A stretch of DNA of 28,644 nucleotides from Gnomoniopsis sp. IMI 355080 (GCA_027946555.1 JAPEVC010000329.1:1-28644); one strand, 5' to 3'; positions 1 to 11,500 are shown, numbered from the stretch's first letter. The notes: a model not told the origin generated them from the letters alone. Translations and numbers: made by a program.

Positions 1-140
1 GGGGGTGGGCTGGCTTGGGGTGCGTACCCTAACCCCTTTCATGAATTCAACCCCGAACTTTCAGTGCTGGACGTCACCGATGTTGCAATTCCTGAGCGCA
101 ACCTCAACAACCAGTTCATTCTTTTTCCAGCACACAAGGC

Positions 141-1294
141 ATGTCTATGTCCACTAGATCTGCCTCACACGCATTGCGTCTAGGCAGACAGTATCACGTC
201 TTCTTATCAAGAAGGTTCTACAGCGCCCACGCAAAGGCTCCACCATTCCCGGTGGTTCCGACATGCCCGTCGCCAACATGCGACTGTCGACCCACGCCCG
301 AGATGCCGGAGGGCTTGCCAATAGACCACAAGGCCAAGCTTGACGGCCTGATCACATCTTACGCAGAGCAGGTTCTCATATGCACCGGGAAGGACGACTG
401 GCCTTCGCGCATAGAGGACGATAACAGCGGCGACAATCTTGCCGCCGACCTAAAGGAGCTCTTTGGTCGCGGAGGTGTCTATTCTGACGTGAGTGAGAAT
501 GCTCGCCGGCTCGGTGTGTGTGTGTGTGTGTATAGGTGAGTCTGTGTGAAAGCTGACGGTAAGTGCCTCTCGCGTAGCCTTTCCACAACATCTCTGTGTT
601 GAACTCGTCTTTCCCATCCTCGGTGCCGAAGAGGGCTGAGATTCAAAACACGTCGGCGTATCTGCTGCCTAGTTTCAAATACATCCCTTTTCTTCCCAGA
701 GTCTCATTCGACAGTGTCGAGGCGTTGGCAAAGGGCTACCTCCTGCCGGAGCAGCTTCATGCCATGCATGATGGTCTGTCACCTATACACCGCGACAGGT
801 TGACGCGGAAGCCCATGTACCAGGGTCTTCTCCATGGTGTGAGAGATGTCGACGACATCCTGGTACTTATATGCGGCCATGGAGGTCGCGACATGCGCTG
901 CGGCGTGATGGGATCTGTACTCAGGGACGAATTCGAGGCCCAATTTTCGAGGGAGGGCCTGGACGTACTTCAAAGACCTGTGCGGATCGATTCCGATGAG
1001 AGCCTTGCGATTGTCGCTGGGACGGTGCAGAAGCCAGCCTTGACTGCAAGGCTGGGTCTGATTTCTCATATTGGAGGACACAAATTCGCAGGGAATGTCA
1101 TCATATATTTGCCTCGCTTGATGGAAAAGGCCGATGGGGAGAGGCATCCGCTGGCTGGGCATGGCATTTGGTATGGCAGAGTGGAACCGAAACACGTCCA
1201 GGGTATTGTCCAGGAAACGATCCAGAGAGGCAATGTGATTGCAGACATGTTCAGAGGAGGTATTACGCCGGATAGAAAGATCTTGAGGTTATAG
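141..1294 (+). CDS. AIM32: Aim32-like mitochondrial [2Fe-2S] thioredoxin-like ferredoxin (sucrase/ferredoxin-like family)
   Basis: Two exons (141-488 and 578-1294) give 354 aa. The N-terminus is Arg/Ser-rich with almost no acidic residues for 30 residues, as in a mitochondrial presequence, and is followed by a Cys-rich CPSPTCDC motif at about 42-49. The C-terminal thioredoxin-like domain has C215 and C224 (spacing 9) and the HIGGH motif at 280-284 (His spacing 4). This is the Cys2/His2 cluster pattern known for the Apd1/Aim32 family, which bind a [2Fe-2S] cluster through two Cys and two His. Yeast Aim32 acts in mitochondria in redox quality control; the same role here is inferred. Both exons join in phase 0 across a GTGAGT donor and GCTGAC branch site. 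The ATG at 141 is the first in frame and gives the targeting sequence. A CYC2-like gene follows on the same strand. Confidence 0.88.
489..577 (+). other. Intron of the AIM32-like gene, containing a (GT)9 microsatellite
   Basis: Donor GTGAGT at 489, branch site GCTGAC at 552-557, acceptor TAG ending at 577; 89 nt, phase 0. A (GT)9 run at 514-531 lies inside it and is followed by a second TAG at 533-535. Use of that earlier acceptor would bring in a TGA a few codons later. A second donor-like GTAAGT lies at 560-565. Confidence 0.85.
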
Positions 1295-1706
1295 CATCAT
1301 TTTCAAAATTGCTGATCAAATTTCTGATACACTACACTCATCCACTTCGAAATGTGCGCTACTCAGTACTCTAGCTACAGCGCGACTAGGCCTCAGCAAT
1401 TGGCAGTACTGCCCAAGATGTGAAACTCATTGCTTGGAATGAGCAGAAACCTGTCGACCTCATGATCAAATTACTTGTATACTTGCGAATTCGATGGTAA
1501 CTGTGCAGACTTCGGTGCTTTCATTGCGCTTAAAGTCAATGACACGCACGTGCCCACCCGAGCCTCATCAATCTTTTTTTGCCTTCTTTTTTTCGCGAGT
1601 GAAACTAGCCCGCAAAGAACCTAAAAGTATCTTCCCACAACGCTAGTAGTTGACCGTCCGACATTCAGGCCATTCACAAATACAGATTTGCACACTCTGA
1701 ACTGTG
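1295..1706. other. Intergenic region between AIM32- and CYC2-like genes
   Basis: About 410 bases holding the 3' flank of the first gene and the promoter/leader of the second. A poly-pyrimidine tract of T-runs at about 1571-1594 is the only notable element and resembles fungal core-promoter CT/T tracts. No ORF or RNA gene is supported. Confidence 0.6.
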
Positions 1707-3140
1707 ATGGGCAGTCGGGATCTGCTCAGGCTGACCGTGACGCGTTGGGCGGCCGGGCCCGCGAACGCCGCGCCGAGGCGTACAATATCATCATCATCAT
1801 CATCTCGACGACTTTACTCGGCACTCCGCAGCAATAATAGTGGCCTCTGGAGCCTACAAAACTATCAAATAAGCCAAAAGTGGCCCATCAACGGCTCAAC
1901 TAGGACCATACACCACTCAACCCCTCATCTCGCCCCCACACAGTCGAGTCCCTCCCAAACCACCGGAGCCAGCCCTGCGAAACCCTCCCGCCGGCGCCGC
2001 CTCTACCTCCTTGCCCTTGTCGCCCTCGCTCTGGCGACCCTCAGCCAACGCAGCAAATCCGATCCCCGCGCCACTCTCAATAAAGACCTCTTCACCCCCT
2101 GCACCGTCGTATCCAACCTGCCCCTCTCCTTCAACTCCTTCTTGCTCACTATTCAGCTTCCCCCACTAGCCACCAATGACGCCGCCATCGCGGCCGCATG
2201 GCGACATGGGCTGTGGTCCATCGAGGTGAAGCAGCCACAGCTGCAGATTGCGCGGCACTATACGCCACTGCCTAGTCAAGCTGCTGCTGCTGCTGCCGCC
2301 GCCGGCCAGCTGCAGCTTTACGTGCGGCAGTACGAAGGCGGCGAAGTGTCGACATATCTGTCGCGCTTGCGGGCGGGGGAGCAGATCGAGATCCGCGGCC
2401 CACATTTGGGGTTTGATCTCGGTGCGAGGCTCGGGCCGCAAGAAGGGGTGTCTCGCAAGGTGGTATTCCTTGCCGGCGGGACGGGCGTGACACCCGCGCT
2501 GCAGGCTGCTGAGTATGCGCTGAGGAGGGACGACAGGGTGGACGTGGAGATCTTGTGGGCAAACCGGTCTGGCGTGGACTGCGCCGGGTGTCAGCGTTTG
2601 CCTGGGGAGAGGAGTGGGTGGTTCTCGAGTGGGAAGGGGCCGGTGGATGGTAGGCATCTAAAGGAGGAGCCGAGTGCTCTGGTGAGGCAGATTAAGGAAT
2701 TGCAGGCTGCATATGAGAGGAAAGGGAGGAAGCTGGAGGTCAAGTGTGCTGTGGATGAGGAGGGCAGCGTGGTCAAGGCGAGGGATATAATGGACGCTGT
2801 GGGAAAGTTGGGTCACTTTGAGGGGCCATTCTCGCCATCCTGCCATTTCCACTCCCAGCGACAGCTGGAATACAGCACGGAAGAGTCTGATGTCTTCAGC
2901 AGCAGCCCGAATGGCGATGAGAAGGGCAACCCGGCGCCACATTGTATCTGCGAGGGCGAGGGAGTCAAGGGCAAGAACTTGCTCATTGTCTCTGGCCCTG
3001 ATGGCTTTGTGAGTGCTTACGTAGGGCCGAAGGTTTGGGCCGATGGTGGTGAGCGACAGGGCCCTGTGGGAGGAGTGATATCGGCATTGATGAAAAGAAA
3101 TCCAGAGATCTGGAAGGGCTGGCTTGTGCTAAAGCAGTAG
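1707..3140 (+). CDS. CYC2: Cyc2-like mitochondrial FAD/NAD(P)-binding reductase (cytochrome c import/heme attachment factor)
   Basis: Single exon, 477 aa. The ATG at 1707 is used; the preceding in-frame GTG is not a plausible start. Residues 1-40 are Arg/Ser/Ala-rich (mitochondrial presequence), and a short hydrophobic anchor at about 99-112 follows an Arg cluster. The ferredoxin-reductase-type fold begins at about 125. It has an RHYTPLP motif (FAD-binding RxYT) near residue 182, a GGTGVTP nucleotide-binding loop near 256, and a C-terminal VSGPDGFVSAYVGPKVW segment. The NAD-binding half is interrupted by a charged insertion at about 305-415. In yeast Cyc2p is an inner-membrane flavoprotein that supports heme attachment to cytochrome c; the name rests on this architecture and could instead be a related cytochrome-b5-reductase-like protein. 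A TCA repeat encodes a Ser run (about 28-33) and a GCT/GCC repeat an Ala run (about 192-199). Confidence 0.8.
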   Translation: MGSRDLLRLTVTRWAAGPANAAPRRTISSSSSSRRLYSALRSNNSGLWSLQNYQISQKWPINGSTRTIHHSTPHLAPTQSSPSQTTGASPAKPSRRRRLYLLALVALALATLSQRSKSDPRATLNKDLFTPCTVVSNLPLSFNSFLLTIQLPPLATNDAAIAAAWRHGLWSIEVKQPQLQIARHYTPLPSQAAAAAAAAGQLQLYVRQYEGGEVSTYLSRLRAGEQIEIRGPHLGFDLGARLGPQEGVSRKVVFLAGGTGVTPALQAAEYALRRDDRVDVEILWANRSGVDCAGCQRLPGERSGWFSSGKGPVDGRHLKEEPSALVRQIKELQAAYERKGRKLEVKCAVDEEGSVVKARDIMDAVGKLGHFEGPFSPSCHFHSQRQLEYSTEESDVFSSSPNGDEKGNPAPHCICEGEGVKGKNLLIVSGPDGFVSAYVGPKVWADGGERQGPVGGVISALMKRNPEIWKGWLVLKQ

Positions 3141-3442
3141 AGAATTCTAGCTGGTCAGCGTCTCAGTACGCTCGAGAGTGTTGGCATTGTCCGGCCTTAG
3201 ATCTGGGCAAGCCTTGAGGCCCACTAAGGCGGCTCCTTATGTCACGTATCTACAAAATTTGGACTGCATATAGCACCATAGATTAGACTTCACCTGGAGT
3301 CTCATTGTAAGATATCACGGTAAAATTTTACGCTCCCTTAAGCAGCATCCAATGCTCACCCTCAACGCCCAGCTATGCATCGCCACCAATCAACCGACAA
3401 AAGAAACATTTCACAAAGTCCACGCGTCAACCCACTCTGCCA
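3141..3442. other. Convergent intergenic region between CYC2-like and NEO1 3' ends
   Basis: About 300 bases between two converging genes, so it should hold only 3' UTRs and termination signals. A+T rises toward its middle. No ORF, tRNA or repeat is seen. Confidence 0.6.
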
Positions 3443-6400
3443 TTAAATACCTCGTACCTTTCGGTACGACGGCGGCTTCATAGTCCTCCTGATCAGCTTG
3501 CCTGCGTACGGCGGGACGAGCGAGATGGCAGCGATGGCCACAACACGCCAGTAAAAGCCCCTGAGCATGGTTAGCTTCACTCCAAATACCTGGGGAAAAG
3601 GGGACAAGAAAATGCTTACAAAGTGAGAATGAACGCTAGATCAAAGTACCCGCCCAAGAACGGAATTGACCCAACATACATCAAGAACGTGCCCACAATG
3701 GAAGCGATATTGACCCAGTGCCAGGTTGTGATCTCGATAGCTACCATGAGCAGCTCATTCAACACCAGCACGGTGAAGCTGACCGCGACCATCCTCGGGC
3801 CATCGACCTCCGTGAGTAACTGCGAGAGACCTTGGATCATACTACCCTGATAGATGCTCACAAATACCCAAACGAAGAACGTCCGGTATGAAAGCGACCT
3901 ACCCTCGGTGAGTTCCTTGTACAACTCAGGATATAGATTCGCTAATTCCTCATCGACGTCTTTGTCCAGCGTCAGCGAGAAAACTGGGGCGGCGGTGTAT
4001 ACGGTCGCGTAGCCCACAAGCAGCCAGTCCTTGTACAGACCCTCGGGCTCAAACTTGATGGCAATACTGTACATGGTTTGGCAGACAGCGATAATCAGAC
4101 CACGGTGGATCACAAACTGCGCGAGCTTAGCGCTGCGCTTGTAGCTATTGCGCCCGTGCCACACCAAGAGCTTCGTGAGGTGGAAGAATTGCTCGATGGA
4201 AAAGTCGGCGGCCAACGAAGCCTGGCGACCTTCTTTTCCGACAATACCGACGCCAACGTCTGCGGCTTGGATCATGGACACATCGTTGCCGCCATCGCCA
4301 ATGCAGCAGACGCGCTTCTTGGTGAAATCCTTGATAAGCTTCGCAACTTCGGCTTTCTGCGTCGGAGAACAGCGGCAGGCCACGACTGTGGGGAGCTTAA
4401 CAGCCACAGAGATGAACTCGGTACGGTAGTGTGTTAGAAGTAGAGCCAGGCTTTCACCGTCGATGAGCAGACACGAGTCGACTTTGCTTTTAAGAAAGTC
4501 GAGGTGGTCTTGCGCTTGATCTTTCCTCTTCATCTTGGCGACAGTATAGATGTATTGCCCACGAGCAACAAGCTTGGAGCTCACTGCCACACAACGAGCA
4601 GTTTCCACCTTGTCACCAGTCAACATCCAGATCTTGATGCCAGCATTTCGTAGGAGTTCAAGGGATGGCTTGACGTCTTTTTGGAGTTTGTCCTCCACAC
4701 CAGTCACCCCGAGAAGTTCCAGGTCATGCTCCAGATACTGCGAGACGACTCTTTGCATTCCGGTGTCACGGCCACTGATAGCAAGCGCCGCCTCGGAGTA
4801 CTTGGCCTTGAACTCTTGATATTCACCGGTTGACATGCGTTTTCTGCCCACCACGAGGGTCCGAAGGCCCTCGCGAGCCATATTTGCTGTTTCTTCATCC
4901 AGCCAGTCGTTCGAAGCCACAATGGATCCCATGACTGTGTCAGCACCCTTCTGGTAGAACCAGAGCTCACCATCGGACAGGCTTGGTAAAGTACCCGATC
5001 GCTCAAAGAATTGAACAATGATGCCCATCCTTTTGCCGTCGGATGTGAAAGGGAACACCTCCAAAATGCGTACTTGAACAACTGGCCTTCCCGTCTCGGA
5101 CGACTCAAGTACCATGCTCTGACGGTCGCGGTGAACCAGCCGCAAACCGACGCTCTCCGTCCACTTGACAATGGCAATTTCATCAGGCGATGAGGCTTGG
5201 TATGAAGTGACAACCTTGCCATCCTCCTCGTCGGTCGTTGGGGTGACATTATGACAAAGTGCCAACGCCAGCACAACATCGCGCACTCTTGTTCCAATCT
5301 CACGACGCGTACGGGTGGCACCCAAATTGGCACTCGCCGCAAGATTGGAAGAAGGTTTGATAAGCGTAGCGCTTGTCGACGGGTCTGCAGACGACTGAAC
5401 CTGAAATCCTTGCTTAACGTAGGCTGTGACTTCGTCCATTGCTTCATTTGCGTAGGACACTGTTCCAACGTGAATTTTCTTCATCTCCATTTCGTTCTGT
5501 GTGAGAGTACCTGTCTTGTCGCTGAGTAGGTATTCGATGCGGCCCAGGTCTTCCGGAATGGTGCTCGTCCGGACCACAGCGCCAGGCATTCCAGGATCGC
5601 GCTGTATGAACCACGAGTAGACGCTCTTGCCTAAGTCGAGATTGACACGCAGACTGATCGGGACAATCGTTGAGAAGAGCACCAGAAAGCGCATGATTTT
5701 AACATACCAAACGTTGCCTGGTACATTCTCGAAGCCCTCCAAAGCGACAAGAACGATCGAAAGCCCAAGAGTTAGGGCACAGAGGATCTTGGTCAAGGAG
5801 TTGATCTCGAATTCCAGCAGACCGATCTTTGTCCTTGATGGAGCTGTTGACAGAGCTGATCTTGTCTGAGGTCCAGTGTAAACAATCACAGCCAAAGTGA
5901 TGGCATTGGATGCAATGACTGTGTTTGCCCACGCAGTATTGTCGATAGACAAAGGCGCAGAGCGGACCAAACTGTCATCAACCTGCATACTTGCAGTCGT
6001 GCTTGTAGCCTCCTGTCTTGATGGCAGCAGCTCAAGAGTGCCAACGAACTCGTTGACCTTTCTGTCTGGTTTGCCACCAGTGACTCGCAGGCGGACCAGT
6101 TCCTCCGTATTCAGTCCCTGAGATAGTGGCGATGCCAGGCGTAGTTTCCAGTCCGTCTCACCATCTAGCTGGTCCGTCCTGATGAAAGTCTCTCCTCCAG
6201 CACCGGCACTTTGTTCAGTGTCGTTGGCGACGTTCACTTCAGAACTGCTCTCTCCAACTTCCTCGATGTCTTCCAGCAGATTGGGTTGTTTCTGTGGCAG
6301 TGGTTCCACCGCTGGTTCTATATGATTCTCTGCTGAAAAGCACTTCAGAATCACCACATCTGCAGGCACTCTCAGACCCTTCTCGAGCTTCAGTACGTCG

Positions 6401-7437
6401 CCCACCTTGAGGTCCCGAGACTTTTTGCTTATTTCGCGGATCTGTGAAGAAGGCAATGTCCGGAGGCCATCACTCTCAGCCTGCTCTTCCTCTTCCTGTA
6501 TGTCTGATAACCTGTCCCTTTCAGGCACTTTACCTTTACGACCTTTCCGCATGCTGGCAGACTTGAGTGGTTTCCTGGCCCTGCCATTCGTGGGATTTCG
6601 ACCTGGTTCGTCAAAGGCGATCACCGTGTAGGGTTCCGAATTCGCCTCGTTATCTCTTCGTCTCCTTCCCACATCATCATATGCCTCCTTCCCCATAGTG
6701 ATCATGAGCACAAAGGCTAGAGGTCCGATATAAGTAGAGAGATAGCCAATCCTAAGTGCGGGTATCGCTTGTGAAAGAGCCACGAGTAAAAAATACATGT
6801 TGAAGAAGAAGGAGAATTCGTTGTAAAGTGTTATGGGAAGGAAGGTGATGGCGGTGTATTTCGCGTTCGAGACGAGATTTGGCGGGAAACGAGTCGACTG
6901 CGTGGAACCGACGGCCACGAGTCTTGACGCAGAAGGGTCGTCTTCGTCCTTATCTTCGTCCTCCTCTTGGGGGCGCTCTGCACCATTGGACGACATGAAG
7001 CTTGGTAGTCGCAATTTGCCCGAGAAGCTCGCGTTCCTCTTATGGCCGTTGGCACGTTTTGATCGGCCATCGTTCTCGCGCAAGAAGGGGGCGTCCTCCC
7101 CGGAGTTCTCTCGACTTGAGCCGGCATCCCTATCGGGGTCGAGTAAGGCCTCGGCGTCGTCGAGGCCATCATCCCTCCCACCACCGACGCCGTTGTAGCC
7201 TCTCGTCGACTTTCCCTTGCGGCGAAGACTCCCCATACGAAGGTTTCGCAAAGCGATTCTAGGAGCCCTTTGCTCGGCAGCTTCTCGATCGTGTCCTAGC
7301 AGGCCCGGCTTGTTGCGAGACTCATGGGCGGGCAAGGGGTCGAGCTCGTGAAGGTCGATATCGAGGTCGGAGTCGCTGTCTTCTATGGGTGAATCTGGAG
7401 GTTCTTTTGCGTGGTATGGATTCGTAGGAGGAGGCAT
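3443..7437 (-). CDS. NEO1: Neo1-type P4-ATPase (phospholipid flippase)
   Basis: Two exons (7437-3620, 3560-3443) encode 1311 aa. The protein has a disordered acidic N-terminus (1-185), TM1-2 with NEFSFFFNMYFLL and MGKEAYDD, the actuator DGET at about 425-428, the P4-type PISLRVNLDLGK at about 593, the phosphorylation motif DKTGTLT at about 640, and the hinge GDGGND at about 1047-1052 followed by GKEGRQASLAADFSI, which is typical of the Neo1/ATP9A-B branch. Neo1 flips aminophospholipids in Golgi/endosomal membranes and needs no Cdc50 partner (family knowledge). The first exon alone would stop after FDLAFILTL, in the middle of TM10. The second exon supplies GFYWRVVAIAAISLVPPYAG and the PPSYRKVRG tail expected of the family. 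The actuator region carries a long low-complexity insertion (about 275-415), making the protein larger than yeast Neo1 (about 1150 aa). It is divergent from SEC16. Confidence 0.95.
3561..3619 (-). other. Penultimate-TM intron of NEO1
   Basis: Minus-strand donor GTAAGC at 3619, branch GCTAAC at 3575-3570, acceptor CTCAG ending at 3561; 59 nt, phase 2. A tempting earlier acceptor (CCCCAG, ending at 3590) would put a TGA in frame after five codons. The downstream one restores 38 codons of conserved Neo1 C-terminus. Confidence 0.88.
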
Positions 7438-8576
7438 GCCGGGTGTGGATCAGCGTGTCCCTAAGAGGGGCTGCCTGACGTGGTTGGGAAGCAGGAGGAG
7501 AGAGGGTCTCGACTGGGCGTTGGCGTGGGCGTGGGTCGCTTGTTGACGTGGGATTTTAGCGTTCATGTAGATCTACCCAGATTGAACCTAAAAGCGTTCA
7601 CTTTCAATGGTGTATTTGAACGGGAACAAGATTCTGGGTCCCAGGTTTCGAAGGGTCGTCCGGAGTTTTTAGATGGAGCGCTGGAACTCAAGACTGAACA
7701 ACGACAAACTCCCTTTGTCAATAGATTTAAGAGAAGGTCGTGCCGTCAGGGCGAATTTGGCCGCGCGAGGCTTTCGAGTGAATGGGAAAATTGCTGAAGC
7801 CTGTGATCTATTTGGGACATGTGTACTGAGAAGAGGACAGCTGCGCCCTCGATACGGTTACCATGAAATTATTTGGAGATAGCTGGAGGCACATGCAGCG
7901 TCAGCGTCTTGCGACACCAGCGGCCCTCAGCATTATTACGCATTTACAGGGGCAGGGGTGCCTACCAGAGCGGCTTGGGCACGGGTACCTAGGTACTCAC
8001 AGAGCCTGCGAGCTTGGGGCAGTGACCACCGCAGGGATCCAGTATATGCATGTCCCACGCTAAACCCGACAAAGTGTCGTTCAGCGGACCGACCGCGGTC
8101 ACAGGTGAGAGCGTGTTCCCCGACTCCGACGAGGCCAGCTTTCCAAACCAAGGTACGCAGGTACTGCTGATCCGGTCGACGACTAGCTGCATTCTTGACA
8201 CCTCCCAACTACCCGCGCCCCGTCAGCATCTCGACCGAGTGTCCCTATAGACCTTTTGTCTCGGATGCTCAACACGACCGAAGATGAAGCACAGCTCCTA
8301 GACAGAAAACCAGCTGCATAGTTGAAGCATCTCTCGAATTCTTTGTACAGTACAAGTAAGCATATCTCCTCGGTTTGGCATATGAAAAAAGGTTCCCCAG
8401 CAAGGTGGCGATGGTGTCACGCCTGATGCGGAAGACCAAGTATCTTGTCTCGACGCCCCCTTCTTTCTTGCTAGTAGTATTGACCATACATTCTATAAGC
8501 GTCGTTTCTATCTGGGATCCCTCAAGATCTGACTTCATTTCGTCTTTTCAAGTCCGTACTTTTTTTGTAATCAAAC
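7438..8576. promoter_or_regulatory. Divergent promoter region shared by NEO1 and SEC16
   Basis: About 1.14 kb with no credible coding sequence; the short ORFs here overlap in several frames and lack domains. It must hold both promoters. Visible elements are TGACGTGG at 7476-7483 and 7544-7551, CAGCGTGTC at 7451-7459, a GGCGTGGGCGTGGG run near 7521-7535, and a 12-bp palindrome GTACCTAGGTAC at 7985-7996. The last 60 bases before SEC16 are T-rich. Both flanking genes act in ER-Golgi membrane traffic. Confidence 0.6.
7451..7551. promoter_or_regulatory. Cluster of UPRE/CRE-like bZIP sites near NEO1 start
   Basis: CAGCGTGTC (7451-7459) matches the core of the yeast KAR2 unfolded-protein-response element. 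Two identical TGACGTGG octamers (7476-7483, 7544-7551) match the bZIP half-site of the UPRE-2/CRE class. All three lie 14-115 bases upstream of the NEO1 ATG. Binding and function are inferred from motif identity only; short motifs arise by chance. Confidence 0.3.
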
Positions 8577-11500
8577 ATGTCTGGAGACGCGCCCTCAGCA
8601 TCATGGCACCCCGCCTTGATGCCACATACCGACGCAAATATCACGCCGTATCTACAGACTGTTGACCCTCCACGGCCCTCCAACCCCTCAGCGGAAGCCA
8701 ATGATTCCGAACAAACAGGTGTTGCCGCCTCCCACGCGCTTCTTAATACTTCCGAAGGACAGAACTCGGGAGGTGATGAGTGGTTCCCAGACTACGAAGC
8801 GGGCAGTCCGTGGAAGTCACCAGAAGAAGAGACACAATTGCAAGAGAAGGAAATAGAAGCTCAGCAACCAGAAGCTGAGCCTGAAGCCGCGCCCGAGGCC
8901 GCTCAGGATCAAGAGCCAGAACAGCTACCGGAGCAAGTAGCGCACGAGCCAGAGCCCGCCTTTTTTGGTGAACAATCCGAACCTACACATGCGCCGGAGC
9001 AGGTGGCAACGGAGAAAGAGCTCGAACAGCCGGCGCCAACTGGGCCATCAGAGGAGCTGGACAATTCCGAAGCGCAGCAGGAAGGGAAGGCCACTGATGA
9101 AGTCGTTGAAGCGGTCCCAGCCCAAGATATCGAGCAAAGTCAAGAACAGTTTACAGATGAGGGACAGGTTCCGTCAGGCCCGAGTCATTTTAGCAAAGAT
9201 TCCTTTGCTCGTACGGTGTCCCAAGAACCCAACTTGGAAGATGACGATGACGAAGCGCCTTGGAGCCTACCTCGAGCTGATACCGATCTCTTCAAGTTCA
9301 TGCCGCCCAACAGCAGAACCAACTCATTTCCGGTCGTACCACAACTCGATAACCAGCAGCATCACGGACATGTCAGGCAACTTTCGACAAATCAAGCTGA
9401 GGACATTGTGAACGAGATCGAGCACGAGTCTGAAAATCTTGAATTTGAAGACGGCTCGGCATCCCATGGTGGCGGCGCTCTTCAACAGGATAATTTCTGG
9501 GGCGACGATGACGCGGAGGCTAGCTTCCCGGCTCAACTCGGAGGCGACATCCGGAACCCGGACGAGGAGGCCTCAGATGCCAGATTCGCTGAAGGTCTGC
9601 CTTTGATCAGCCATGATCAAGCCGACGGGGTAGAAGACAGGAAAGAAGCCATGGCCCATGATCCATTTGCCGAGGACGGATCCGGAGATGGTGATGACTT
9701 CTTCGCCCAAATTGGAGACAATGCCGATAACTTGGATCAGCCAGAACCCATTCCCGGCCAACTGGACCGCAAGTCGACAATGCAAGTCTTGGGGGCCTTG
9801 AATGAGACAAACAACAATGGCACTGGTGGCAAGTTGGACAGTACACTTGAAGAAAACGAGGACGAATTACTCGAGGACTCCCCTGTCCCCGAAGTAGAAG
9901 CGGAACCTCGTCTTGAAGAGGTCATGACTGCAGCTGAGAACACAAGCCCGAAACTTCAGGGGAGCCAGGGCGAGGACCTTGCAGCAAAATGGTCGCAGGC
10001 TTTCGCAGAAGATGAAGACGATGACTTTCTTCTGGAGGACCATCCTGCCGAGGAGACTGGAGAGGCCAAAACGGTCGACCCATCCGCGTTCTTCGTCGAT
10101 GACGATGAGGGCTTCCTCGACGACACCGAGGAGCAGCCAGCTCCTCTCGCTCCAACTGTACAGCCGCCTTCAAGCGCCAGCCAGTCCATTCCTCCCCCCA
10201 CTGGACCTAGCAGCAAGTATTTGCCAACTGCTGCTGCTCAGCCTGCAGGACTAGCACGACAACCGTCCAATCCATACTTTCCAGGTACACCGCCCACTAT
10301 GCCGCAAGCCCAGATGTTCACTCCGGTACCCCCAGTCGCCGCCAGCCCTTATGGTGTGCAGCCTGCACAACCACCCATCTCAACGCCATACGGTGCGCCT
10401 CCTTCTACTAGGCCCGCGGTGAACAAGGGCCAGAGCTTTGCGGACAAATCTAAGGGAGGCTACCAGTCGCCGTATGATCTCCCAATGGAGGTTATCAAGC
10501 CTCGAAAACGTGCTAGTATGCAGCAATTACCCCGTGGGACTTCATCTGCACCACCTCCGGGGCCGCCGACTGTGCCCAGAAGCTCAAGCACAGGTCCTCC
10601 TGCCATTCAAGGCGCACCAGGACAAGTCCCGCCACCTCAAGGTCCACCGCAACTGCAGAGCTCTGGTTCCTTCACGTCTCCACCGGCCTCGAATCACTCT
10701 GGACAATCCCCGTCTTTGTCAAAGCCGCCTCAGCAACTGAATTCTAGAACTGGCTTTTTCGAAGAATTGCCAATGTCCAATAAGCCAAGGCCAGGCTCAC
10801 GGACGAGCAACAGAAGCCAGCCATCACCAATGCAGGCCAGCTTCAATGGGCCTCCACAGACTTCGCTACCCTCACCATTATCTATGCCTACACCGCCCCA
10901 AGAGCCAAGCTTGAACGGCCCTTCAGCCACTGCAGATATACCCAAGCTTGTACCACCACCACCAAAAAATCCCTATGCGGCTCTACCAGCTACCGCTTCT
11001 GCTTCGGCACCCTCTGTGGTACCGCCACCTGCATCTAGATATTCACCAGCATCGTCCCAAGGTCCCGCGACCAATGGTTCTATCCCTCCCCCAAGTCGGT
11101 ATTCTCCTGCACCAGTCACGCAACGTGTTGCAAGCTATGGTCCAAATGCTACGGCACAGCCTGCCGCTCTGCCTCATTTACCAAGAACATCCAGCCCGTT
11201 GGCTCACTTTGAGGCAAGGCCTGCGGCTTCTCATAGCGAACCGCCCCCTCAGATGAGCCGAGCCACCTCGTCCTTGTACGAGCCTAGGCTGAATAGGATG
11301 TCATCTCTTCCACCGACGCGCGAAGTCGAAGAGGAAGACACAACCGCGCCTGCCGGAGTGCCTCCACCTTCTACGTCACAATTGCCGCCTAAGGCACGCC
11401 AAAATGCTCCACCGCCCCTGGACTCCAACAACATGTCGCCTCCCAAGAGGAGGATATCGTACGGTCCTGTCCCAGTCGGCGCAGAAGCTGCACCCATACC

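Noticed and set aside
2166..2657. 163-codon antisense ORF in the CYC2-like gene
   Set aside because: Composition-driven antisense shadow of a GC-rich exon; Pro/Arg/His-rich with no domain.
4704..5468. 254-codon minus-strand ORF inside NEO1
   Set aside because: It is another frame of the NEO1 exon, with no family features; the overlapping frame carries the P-type ATPase motifs.
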